A DNA stretch of 64,000 bases from Culex pipiens pallens. Lineage: Eukaryota; Arthropoda; Insecta; Diptera; Culicidae. Shown piece by piece: positions 35,257 to 43,715 of the stretch. The notes below the pieces were generated by a model. The model was not told the origin of the DNA. It saw only the letters and a program-made list of their open reading frames with translations, and did no database searches. A program made the position numbers and the translations under genes. The stretch covers positions 71,269,534-71,333,533 of the forward strand of contig NC_068937.1 in NCBI RefSeq assembly GCF_016801865.2. Reading direction: 5' to 3'. Position 1 is the stretch's first letter, and every line of letters begins with the position of its first letter.

Positions 35257-35607
35257 CAAAAACACCAAAATATTCCGACGACAAACGCGCAATGTCAAGC
35301 GACCCGACGGAACGACGCTCCAAAGCGAACTGGCGAACTGATTGTCATCGAAGCAACCAGAGCCAGCCGCATACACACACGCACACACTCACCCGAAAAA
35401 CGCCAAAATATACCGACGACGAACGCGCAAAATCAAACGACCCGACGGAACGACGCTCCAAATCGAACTGGCGAACTGATTGTCATCGAAGCAACCAGTG
35501 CCAGCCGCATACACACACGCACACACTCACCCGAAAAAACGCCAAAATATTCCGACGACGAACACGCAATATCAAGCGACCCGACGGAACGACGCTCCAA
35601 AGCGAAC
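35257..35607 (+). repeat. 138-bp tandem repeat, about 2.5 units
   Basis: AACRCCAAAATATWCCGACG, then GACCCGACGGAACGACGCTCC and CACACACGCACACACTCACC recur at 138-bp spacing (35258, 35396, 35534). Because 138 is divisible by 3, a frame stays open across them (35226-35705), but this looks incidental. It sits inside the right end of the 5.25-kb TIR element. Confidence 0.9.
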
Positions 35608-35759
35608 GATTAGATTTAGATTTACATTGGAATATTTTCCATAACTGTTTACTCTTTACATCATATTTCAACGATTTGAACATTACATTGAGTGAGTTTA
35701 CATAAGAAACAGTAATTACGTGCTGTGTAAATTTACATATTTTTTTCTGTGTAGGTACG

Positions 35760-36110
35760 GCACTGCCGACACAATTATCTTTATTCTATATTTTTGCCTT
35801 TTATCGCCATAATCTATTAATGCACTTTCTTTTATATCATTTCAGATTTCTCTAGCCAGGATCAACCAAATTGCTTCTCAGGTGGAAACCAATGGAGTTT
35901 GACCGGATATTTAAAAAAAATTGACACTGAATTAAAATTAAAAATTAAACACTGAAATTTAGTAAATATTGTATTTTTTTGTATTAAAATGATGTAGGTT
36001 TTTGGTGCTACTGCTTTGGTGGCTTTTCCTACCGAATAAATCAATCAATCAAAACCACAAAAAATGGGTCAGCATTAGTGTTTAATAAGTTTAGCAAGGA
36101 ATACTTGATA
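35760..36110. other. AT-rich stretch, no feature
   Basis: No coding texture or repeat structure recognised between the TIR element end and the candidate exon. Confidence 0.4.
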
Positions 36111-36116
36111 GTTTAC

Positions 36117-36271
36117 CTGTAAACTGTGCTCCAATGCGTCTTCATAAACATTGCAATAGTCAATAACGAATTCTTCATCATTTATTTCCTCTTTGATAGG
36201 GTGTGATATTTGAATCCATTCTGTTTTGTTCAGGTTATTTATTAAATTTGGAGGCTTGCAAAAAAATTCAC
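36117..36271 (-). CDS. Candidate internal exon of an unidentified gene
   Basis: On the minus strand an acceptor TTACAG precedes base 36271 and a donor GTAAAC follows base 36117. Between them one frame is open for 51 codons. It is rich in acidic and asparagine residues (TEWIQISHPIKEEINDEEF, then VIDYCNVYEDALEHS). Composition resembles linkers of insect zinc-finger or THAP-type regulators, but no domain is present. Neighbouring exons are not evident. It is either an isolated exon with long introns or a relic. Confidence 0.35.
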
Positions 36272-36460
36272 CTGTAATGAAAAATTAAATAAAAGTTAAG
36301 GAACGATTTGCCTCAATTTTTGAGCTGGCAAAGGCTGATAATTTTTTTTAATCAACTCGAATGCCATCTCGTTTTTGGCAACACGAATTATTCAATCGTT
36401 TCTGCTTGCCAAAAATCAACGTTAATTTATAAATTGATTGTGCGAAGTATTTGATTGGTT

Positions 36461-36712
36461 TAAAAAAGCAAAGCAATCCACTTTAACGACCCCCCGGCCT
36501 TTTGTGGTCTCTGTTGCAAGTTTCTGCTCATTTCTAGGTGTCCGAAGGTTATGTGTGGTGAGTCACCCAAACCTCTTTTATGCAAATGGACCGACGTTTT
36601 ACTTCCCCATCCGATAGAAGGCCAGGAGGATAAGGCGGGAATCGTACGTGCGCCCCATAGCAACTTAGTGATCGGCAGCTAAAGCCGCTAACCACCGTGC
36701 CACGAGGCCGAG
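36461..36712 (-). mobile_element. tRNA-derived SINE, 252 bp, with 14-bp target duplication
   Basis: GTATTTGATTGGTT occurs at 36447-36460 and 36713-36726. From 36712 on the minus strand GGCACGGTGGTTAGCGGC forms an A box and GTACGATTCC a B box. The body is related to the SINE at 22280 (shared GACGTTTTACTTCC and CCTTTTGTGGTCTCT blocks). Confidence 0.9.
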
Positions 36713-36924
36713 GTATTTGATTGGTTAACAATCAAAAATTTAGAAGAAAAATTAAGTTAGTCTTATTCATCAGCTCTGCGCGAATGATAGATGTGGCGAG
36801 AATCAAATGATTGTGTGAGTGTTTTTGCGTTACGTTCGTTCGTTCAGATGTGTGTGAATTAGACTGCCGTTTTACGGCGATATGATGTATACGCCATTTT
36901 GGACATTTTCAATTTTATTGCACA

Positions 36925-36999
36925 GTCTGATAAAGAATCTTACAAGCTACCTCCTGATGAAAGAATTTTCAAAAAACTGCTCTGGGGCCCATTTTATTA
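36925..36999 (+). CDS. Possible terminal exon scrap
   Basis: After a TTGCACAG acceptor the plus strand reads SDKESYKLPPDERIFKKLLW then GPFY and a TAG. The texture is protein-like but only 24 codons long, and it abuts the satellite array. Unidentified. Confidence 0.2.
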
Positions 37000-37002
37000 G
37001 GC

Positions 37003-38669
37003 AAGTGATTGTGGTAATCGAATAATAGCATCATTGGTGCGCTGGAAGTGGGGACGCGAAGTCGTGATTATGCAGGTTAATTTTTTTTGTGTGCTTTTGT
37101 GTCGCTATTCGTATGGGGTGAGTGATTGTGGTAATCGAATAATAGCATCATTGGTGCGCTGGAAGTGGGGACGCGAAGTCGTGATTATGCAGGTTAATTT
37201 TTGTGTGTGCTTTTCTGTCGCTATTCGTATGGGGTGAGTGATTGTTGTAATTGAATAATAGCATCATTGGTGCGCTGGAAGTGGGGACGCGAAGTCGTGA
37301 TTATGCAGGTTAATTTTTGTGTGTGCTTTTCTGTCGCTATTCGTATGGGGTGAGTGATTGTGGTAATCGAATAATAGCATCATTGGTGCGCTGGAAGTGG
37401 GGACGCGAAGTCGTGATTATGCAGGTTAATTTTTTTTGTGTGCTTTTGTGTCGCTATTCGTATGAGGTGAGTGATTGTGGTAATCGAATAATAGCATCAT
37501 TGGTGCGCTGGAAGTGGGGACGCGAAGTCGTGATTATGCAGGTTAATTTTTTTTGTGTGCTTTTGTGTCGCTATTCGTATGGGGTGAGTGATTGTGGTAA
37601 TCGAATAATAGCATCATTGGTGCGCTGGAAGTGGGGACGCGAAGTCGTGATTATGCAGGTTAATTTTTTTTGTGTGCTTTTGTGTCGCTATTCGTATGGG
37701 GTGAGCGATTGTGGTAATCGAATAATAGCATCATTGGTGCGCTGGAAGTGGGGACGCGAAGTCGTGATTATGCAGGTTAATTTTTTTTGTGTGCTTTTGT
37801 GTCGCTATTCGTATGGGGTGAGTGATTGTGGTAATCGAATAATAGCATCATTGGTGCGCTGGAAGTGGGGACGCGAAGTCGTGATTATGCAGGTTAATTT
37901 TTTTTTTGTGTGCTTTTGTGTCGCTATTCGTATGGGGTGAGCGATTGTGGTAATCGAATAATAGCATCATTGGTGCGCTGGAAGTGGGGACGCGAAGTCG
38001 TGATTATGCAGGTTAATTTTTTTTGTGTGCTTTTGTGTCGCTATTCGTATGGGGTGAGTGATTGTGGTAATCGAATAATAGCATCATTGGTGCGCTGGAA
38101 GTGGGGACGCGAAGTCGTGATTATGCAGGTTAATTTTTTGTGTGTGCTTTTGTGTCGCTATTCGTATGGGGTGAGCGATTGTGGTAATCGAATAATAGCA
38201 TCATTGGTGCGCTGGAAGTGGGGACGCGAAGTCGTGATTATGCAGGTTAATTTTTTTTGTGTGCTTTTGTGTCGCTATTCGTATGAGGTGAGTGATTGTG
38301 GTAATCGAATAATAGCATCATTGGTGCGCTGGAAGTGGGGACGCGAAGTCGTGATTATGCAGGTTAATTTTTTTTGTGTGCTTTTGTGTCGCTATTCGTA
38401 TGGGGTGAGTGATTGTGGTAATCGAATAATAGCATCATTGGTGCGCTGGAAGTGGGGACGCGAAGTCGTGATTATGCAGGTTAATTTTTTTGTGTGCTTT
38501 TGTGTCGCTATTCGTATGGGGTGAGTGATTGTGGTAATCGAATAATAGCATCATTGGTGCGCTGGAAGTGGGGACGCGAAGTCGTGATTATGCAGGTTAA
38601 TTTTTTTTTGTGTGCTTTTGTGTCGCTGTTCGTATGGGGTGAGTGATTGTGGGAACCGAATAATAGCAT
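37003..38669 (+). repeat. 118-bp satellite array B (about 14.5 units)
   Basis: Same unit as array A. The first unit is cut at GTGATTGTGGTAATCG. Two units carry TTTTTGTGTGTGC with CTTTTCTGTCG and one has GATTGTTGTAATTG. The closing unit is the same divergent one as in array A. Neighbouring variants shared by adjacent units show local homogenisation after the two arrays separated. Confidence 0.97.
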
Positions 38670-39415
38670 GCCTTACTGAATTATTTGTGTCTTGAGCGTG
38701 TTTTTCGTTGAGTAATTGGTGTTTTTTGTGATTTTTTTCTGTGATCTTAATTAATTGTTTTGTGATTTTCAAAGCCCTTCCTATATCATCGTTGATCGGA
38801 AGGCACGGCGTCGGGTAAATTGTGTATAATTTTTTCCGAATAAGGTTTTATTTTTTATGGTGAAAAAGCCATTTCTATATATTGATCGAAAGACGCACTG
38901 ACATTTCGGATTAATTAATAGTGGAGTGAAATAATTGTGTGTGAGTGATTTTGTGTGTTAACCAGAAAGACCTTCCCATAGCATCGTTGCTCAGAAGGCT
39001 CGCCGACGGGTCGGTTATGAAAGTCCTCCCCATAGCATCGTAGCTCGGGAGGCATCGAAAAGCCAATACCTTATCCTACTAACCCAAAAAATAATAATCA
39101 CGTGATGCTTGAAGGAGATGCTGTGGATTCAACGGTCTCATGCGGTATCAACAAGTATATAGCGAAAAACTGTGTGCTTGATGAGTCTGCAACTTCAACT
39201 ATCGGACTAACATTCCTCCCTTTCGTTGAACTGCAGGCTTCTTGGGAGGGCGCCGGTATTGACTAATAAAGTCGGGGTCTTCAGGGGTTAAACAGTGAAC
39301 GGATGGTTGGCTCCCACTGATCATTTTTGATTCATTGTTTAACTTCAGCTGATCTGTCAATAACGGAGTAGCAGCTCATTGGCAGTCAACCATGCTCATG
39401 CTCATGCTCATGCTC
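38670..39415 (+). ncRNA. Conserved module downstream of satellite array B
   Basis: Near-identical to 33386-34133, including the three hairpins (38776-38803, 38971-38998, 39025-39052). Differences are few: a CGG for CCG after hairpin 1, and one GGAAGG changed to AGAAGG in hairpin 2, which breaks one pair. It ends in ATGCTC repeats shortly before an N gap. No coding frame. The RNA assignment is hypothetical. Confidence 0.35.
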
Positions 39416-39450
39416 AAACATGTAACAATTTAATGTTTGACAGAAACCTA

Positions 39451-39550
39451 NNNNNNNNNNNNNNNNNNNNNNNNNNNNNNNNNNNNNNNNNNNNNNNNNN
39501 NNNNNNNNNNNNNNNNNNNNNNNNNNNNNNNNNNNNNNNNNNNNNNNNNN
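39451..39550. other. Assembly gap (100 N)
   Basis: Standard 100-base placeholder of unknown true length, directly after module B. Confidence 0.99.
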
Positions 39551-39673
39551 ATAAAAGTTTATATAACTCTGGAAGTTCTATATAAAACTTATCTAAACTT
39601 AATTTTGCAAACTTTCAATTTAACTAAATGTCAATAAATTACCATAAAATTGCTAAATAAACATTCTGGAGTA

Positions 39674-39790
39674 CACAGAAAAAAAATCGGGTAAATTTAC
39701 ATCATTTATGATGTACCAAAAGTGCACGTCATTAATGATGCGAATTTACATCAAATTCATTGGAAATTTACATGCCATCCGATTTAAACG
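39674..39790. mobile_element. Solo end of the CACAGAAAAAAA TIR family
   Basis: After GTA, CACAGAAAAAAAATCGGG and GTAAATTTACATC match the ends of the 30497-35751 element. Internal ATTTATGATG and CATTAATGATG words form small dyads. The opposite end is not seen before 40040. Confidence 0.6.
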
Positions 39791-40059
39791 TGCGGTACAA
39801 AAAGGGCTTTGAAAACATGTAATTTTCCGATGAAATCGATGTAAATTTACCAAAGCCAAAAAAAATTTTCCTCGTTGAATTTAGAATCCGATGTAAATTT
39901 CATAATATTTGGTTTTATGCGGTACTGCGGGCAGCATACACATTCAAATATTTTGAAATGTATATCGAACTCTAAATTCAACGAGGTGAGAGAATCTTTG
40001 GCTAAAAATCACAATTAATATTCATAATTCCAAGAATGAGTACTCACGATTTGTTTTCC

Positions 40060-40873
40060 CATCGTCATCTGTTGACCCTTGATCGAGTTGATCGAATTAT
40101 TTCATCGGCTAGCCGGTGAACAGATCCAGTCCAATGAGGTCCTCGCTTAGACAGCTTTCCTCCTGGTAGCGCACGACGGTGACCTGTGCATTAAAACCGC
40201 AGCCGTTCCTGAAACCAGTTTCCGTCGTTGATCTAGTCCGTCACGGGTGTCGTCCTTGACTTGGGTGAGGTGGTAAACTTGTTCGGCGCTTGTCCGAGGG
40301 AAGATTTGTCCATTTGGTCAAACGAGTTGAGGGCGATTTCACCGCTAGATGATCCATGTTGGGACGCATAATAGACACCAGAATATCAGGTCAATGCACT
40401 TTTGTGTAATGACGACGAAAGTTGTGCGCGAATTACTTACGTTTCCCTGGCTGTTCGAAGGACAGGTCCACCAGCCTCAACAATTCTCCCGTAAGCAGCA
40501 CTGCCTTGGTCGATCCGTGGCCGGTCTTATTTTGGTGGCACAATTGTAAACATTCTAAAACGAAAAATAAATTAAAAAACAGCTCATCCAAATCCAACCG
40601 TAATTTACCTTATCGTGCACCAGCAAAACTAGTGAAGCTTTAATGGCACTATTTAAACTCCTACGCCAGGTTCTGGAGGCAACGGAATTTGTGCGGTTGC
40701 CGTTCATCAGACAGATGACGATCTCGATGAGGTACCCGTCGATGTCGATGCGGCACTTGCCGGGCAAACCTCCTGCTTTCCGCTCCCGGGCTGAGTCCGG
40801 CACACAGCAACACCTTGTCAGTATGTCGATCATTCCCAGCACCATGGTGATGGACAAGATTGCCACGTTCATG
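40060..40873 (-). pseudogene. Decayed multi-exon host gene, unidentified
   Basis: Minus strand. Exon-like 40873-40609 reads MNVAILSITMVLGMIDIL, DIDGYLIEIVICLMNG, NSAIKASLVLLVHDK, then a GTAAAT donor. After a 54-bp intron ending TTTTAG, 40554 onward reads CLQLCHQNKTGHG and VLLTGELLRLVDLSFEQPG, then a GTAAGT donor. Further on come MDKSSLGQAPNKF, QVTVVRYQEESCLSEDLIG and LDLFTG with stops between. It resembles a large helical-repeat protein, but I cannot name it. The exon phases do not join cleanly and stops occur, so it is broken. Confidence 0.45.
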
Positions 40874-40889
40874 TTCGGGAACTGAAAAT

Positions 40890-41835
40890 TATTTAGGTTT
40901 TTTAATAATAATAGGTTTTTTTTCCAAATGATTTAAAATTTCACAATCACCCACCTTACTTTTTGAGATGTTTTCGTGGCCGCAAAATTAAACTTCTGAC
41001 GTTTTGGCTGTCGGTGATCTGGTATACTGTTATACACATAGGAGCAGCTGTCAGAGAAGTCTGTACCATGGAAAATTTACAGACAAATGCTACAGACTCT
41101 TCATCCCGAACATGTAATAGGGCTCTAAAGGATTTTGAAATCGCGATTTTTTTCTGTATGGTAAGGGTTAAAACAATTTACAGGCCCTTAATGATTTTTG
41201 ATAAAATAAACTTTATTTGATATTTTTCCATGGTTGCTTCAAAACCAAATTAAAATGAAGTTGTTTTATTTATAAATCTCATATTTTAAACCTTCTTATT
41301 ATTGGGCAATACGGAAACTTAAATTGTAAATCAAACATTGCTCAAATATGTAGTTTAGAGTGTCTCAAAGTTTATTCATAAGAACTTTGATCAAAATGTA
41401 CATAAATCTACCGATTTCAGAAAATTTTCAAAATTTCAAAATTGAAAAAAAATTGTTCTATAACCTCTATGAAATACTTTGATTCACACCGCAAAATGTA
41501 AGGAAAGATCTCATCTTTCATGGTGCCAAATATGAGACTTGTCGATTTTTTGTATCTTAATGTTTCTGGACAAACACACCGTGTATAAGATAATTCTAAG
41601 GCCTCTGCAAATTAATTTCAAGTTTTGGTCCCCCAATCCCCTCAAAATTTACTCAAAAAATCGAGCGACAAACAAAATTATTTCCATGTTGTTGATCAAA
41701 AAAAACTTTATAAATCGATTGTAGACTCACGTTTATTTATGGCTTTCGAAATATTTTTATAAATTATGAATTTTGGGAACACATATCGGAAAAGACGTGA
41801 ACCATAAGTATTAAATTATTTTCACAAATTCATTG
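40890..41835. other. Gene-free AT-rich stretch
   Basis: No sustained coding texture or repeat boundary. 41100-41700 has the look of an old dispersed repeat. Confidence 0.4.
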
Positions 41836-41839
41836 ATAT

Positions 41840-42006
41840 CAACTCAATCGGAATTCTGAAACGGAATTAAATTCGAATCGTTAACGAATTCCGTTTCAAC
41901 CGCAACAACCGGTGCGTAGATGGAACCGGTTGTTTAGTTTGAAATGTATTTCGTAAACGATTCTAATTGTTTCAGTCGTTTCAGAATTCTGATTGAGTTG
42001 ACTAGG
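41840..42006. mobile_element. Palindromic MITE (CCCAGT family), copy 2
   Basis: CAACTCAATCGGAATTCTG on the left and CAGAATTCTGATTGAGTTG on the right enclose the same AACCGGTTG centre as the other copies. The terminal CCCAGT is worn and the arms differ at several positions, so this is the most diverged copy. Confidence 0.85.
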
Positions 42007-42239
42007 ACAAAAAGTTTAAATAATATTTGTACCAGCTTTACTAAAAGTTGTAACCTCGGTTGTAACGTTCTATTAAAATATATCTGTAAACAAAATCGCG
42101 CGTAACGTTTGAATCAAAACTGTTATACTGAAGGAAACCCGACTGGAGTGGGTCAACTATAGTCTTCTCATCAAACGTGCACGCCATGCACGGCATGCCA
42201 GACTGACAGATTACATAAGATAAAAAAAAACTGCAGGAC

Positions 42240-42665
42240 GGAACGGAAGGGAGTGGAAAAGTCGATGGCTTCGAAGACGATTCGGAAGTGGCAATTCGCG
42301 GGCGGAACTGATACGACATCCGGAGTGAGGATGGTCCGCCGTGGGTGCGCAGGAGAAGGCGTTATACGTGAGTATTTTGGAAGGAGGTTTGTTGTAAAGT
42401 GTTATTTTTAAAACTGAAATTCCCCTCCAGCCGCGGTCCCAACAAGTACACTCGCAACTGGGAGGACGAGGACGTGTACTCCAAGTCGAACAACGTGAAC
42501 AAGCACACACGTCCACGCAAGTCTCTCCCGCGGCCGGAGGAATTCTCCGATCTGGGCGGTGGCGTCGGCGGCATGAACAACAGCAGCAACAGCCTCAACA
42601 GCAGTGGCAGCGTTGGCAAGCCGCGCTCTAGCCAAAAAAATGCGCCGCGCCAGTCGGCAGTCCCG
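42240..42665 (+). pseudogene. Two exons of an unidentified RNA-binding-like protein
   Basis: Exon 1 ends at 42367 before GTGAGT. Exon 2 (42431-42665) follows CCCTCCAG and ends before GTGAGC. Joined in phase they read YDIRSEDGPPWVRRRRRYTR, then NKYTRNWEDEDVYSKSNN, then PRKSLPRPEEFSDLGGG and an Asn/Ser-rich tail. Clean splice sites and a 63-bp intron favour a former real gene. A TGA lies in frame in exon 1 (before YDIRS), so it is either a pseudogene or holds a sequence error. Arginine, Asn and Gly-rich composition suggests RNA binding, but no domain is recognised. Confidence 0.4.
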
Positions 42666-43458
42666 GTGAGCGATCGATGAAAGCTGTCGAGAGTCCTCGG
42701 AAACAGCGTGGTGTGCGCCGTACGTTGTCTGGAGACGACGAAAAGGCGTCGTAGTAGCGTCGTACGTCCATTTTGCGCGTCCACGTGGCCGACCGAGCGT
42801 CACCTGGCCGCCATCTTGAGTGATTACCGAACTGTGGCTCCATTTCCGGTGAACTAAGCCCCTCATCCGTGTGTGCAACGCCGTACACGCCGAACAGTGC
42901 GCCTCACGTCACCTCGTCACCTCGCGCCAGTTCGGAAGTGGGAAACCGGTTGGTTTCAGCGCTGTACGTCACCAAAGCGCTTCAACAAGATCTGCCATTC
43001 ATCCCTTGGCAGCCATTTTGGTGAGCGACCCCCAACTGCCGCTCATTTCCCGGAAAACGCCACCCCCTTCGGTCACTCTTGGGAAAAACAGAGCGCATCG
43101 AGAGCGTGAACCCTTCCTCTGCTGCTCACGCGACGCCAGCGCCCGGAAGTCGAGAGTTCTCCCCGCGGAAAGGTTGAGAACTACGAGAGCCAGCGTCTGA
43201 CGCCGGCAAGTGTCTTTGCGGACCACACCGCGAGCCCAGACACATCAACGAAAGCGCCGCTGTGACACCTAGCGGCCGATAGCGCAACCCGATCGATAGC
43301 GTAAAGCCGACCCGAGCAGAAAGCGCGCGTCTACGTGCGACCTCAGCCCGCGCGCGTGGTGTTCCTGTACCGTTCCTGACCAGTTCCTGAAGCGTAAGTG
43401 CGTGGCCACGCCGAAGCCGTTCCTGCCCTCACCGCCCGCATCTAAACCAAGGTCAGAT
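42666..43458. other. GC-rich stretch without a convincing gene
   Basis: Markedly higher G/C than its surroundings, with words such as GTTCCTGTACCGTTCCTGACC. Several short frames on both strands are open because stops are rare. It could be an intron or UTR of the exons upstream, or the 5' region of another retroelement. It ends at the Jockey insertion site. Confidence 0.4.
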
Positions 43459-43715
43459 CTGATAATTTTTCATTTCATTTCATTTCATTTCATTTATTGG
43501 ATTGTTTTGGCAAAAAACATCAGTGCAGTAATTATCCTAAGCTGAGATATGGGGTACCTTTCAACAGCTGACTAATTCAAACGGTGTTAGAGTTTACTGG
43601 TACACGGGAGAAAAATTGAGCAGGGGAAGGAAAAAAGTTACAAAATAACCTTCGAAATTGCTAATAGATAGGGGATAGTTAGAGGAAAGGAGGTATTTCT
43701 TATTCTAATATCACA

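Larger units (their letters stand above)
30497..35751. mobile_element. 5.25-kb TIR element with TA duplication, containing nested elements
   Basis: The left end is CACAGAAAAAAATATTC then TGTAAATTTACAT. The right end is TGTAAATTTACATA then TTTTTTTCTGTG, its inverse. Both are flanked by TA (30495-30496 and 35752-35753), consistent with a TA-targeting MITE or DNA transposon. TTTACATTAG words repeat inside the left end. No transposase is visible. Nested inside are a SINE-like piece, a second TIR element (31132-32216), a satellite array and a 138-bp tandem repeat. A similar left end alone lies at 39674. Confidence 0.7.

Noticed and set aside
30805..36712. Functional tRNA genes suggested by A and B boxes
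   Set aside because: The boxes lie in SINEs with target duplications or abnormal spacing, and no acceptor-stem pairing is visible.
37317..38524. Long open frames of 204-207 codons across the 118-bp array, with a 39-residue repeat
   Set aside because: They exist because most units are 117 bp (39 codons). T-run length changes break the frame at random and there is no signal of protein selection.
42871..43226. Several open frames in the GC-rich stretch
   Set aside because: Stops are rare because of composition, frames on both strands are open, and no family texture is present.
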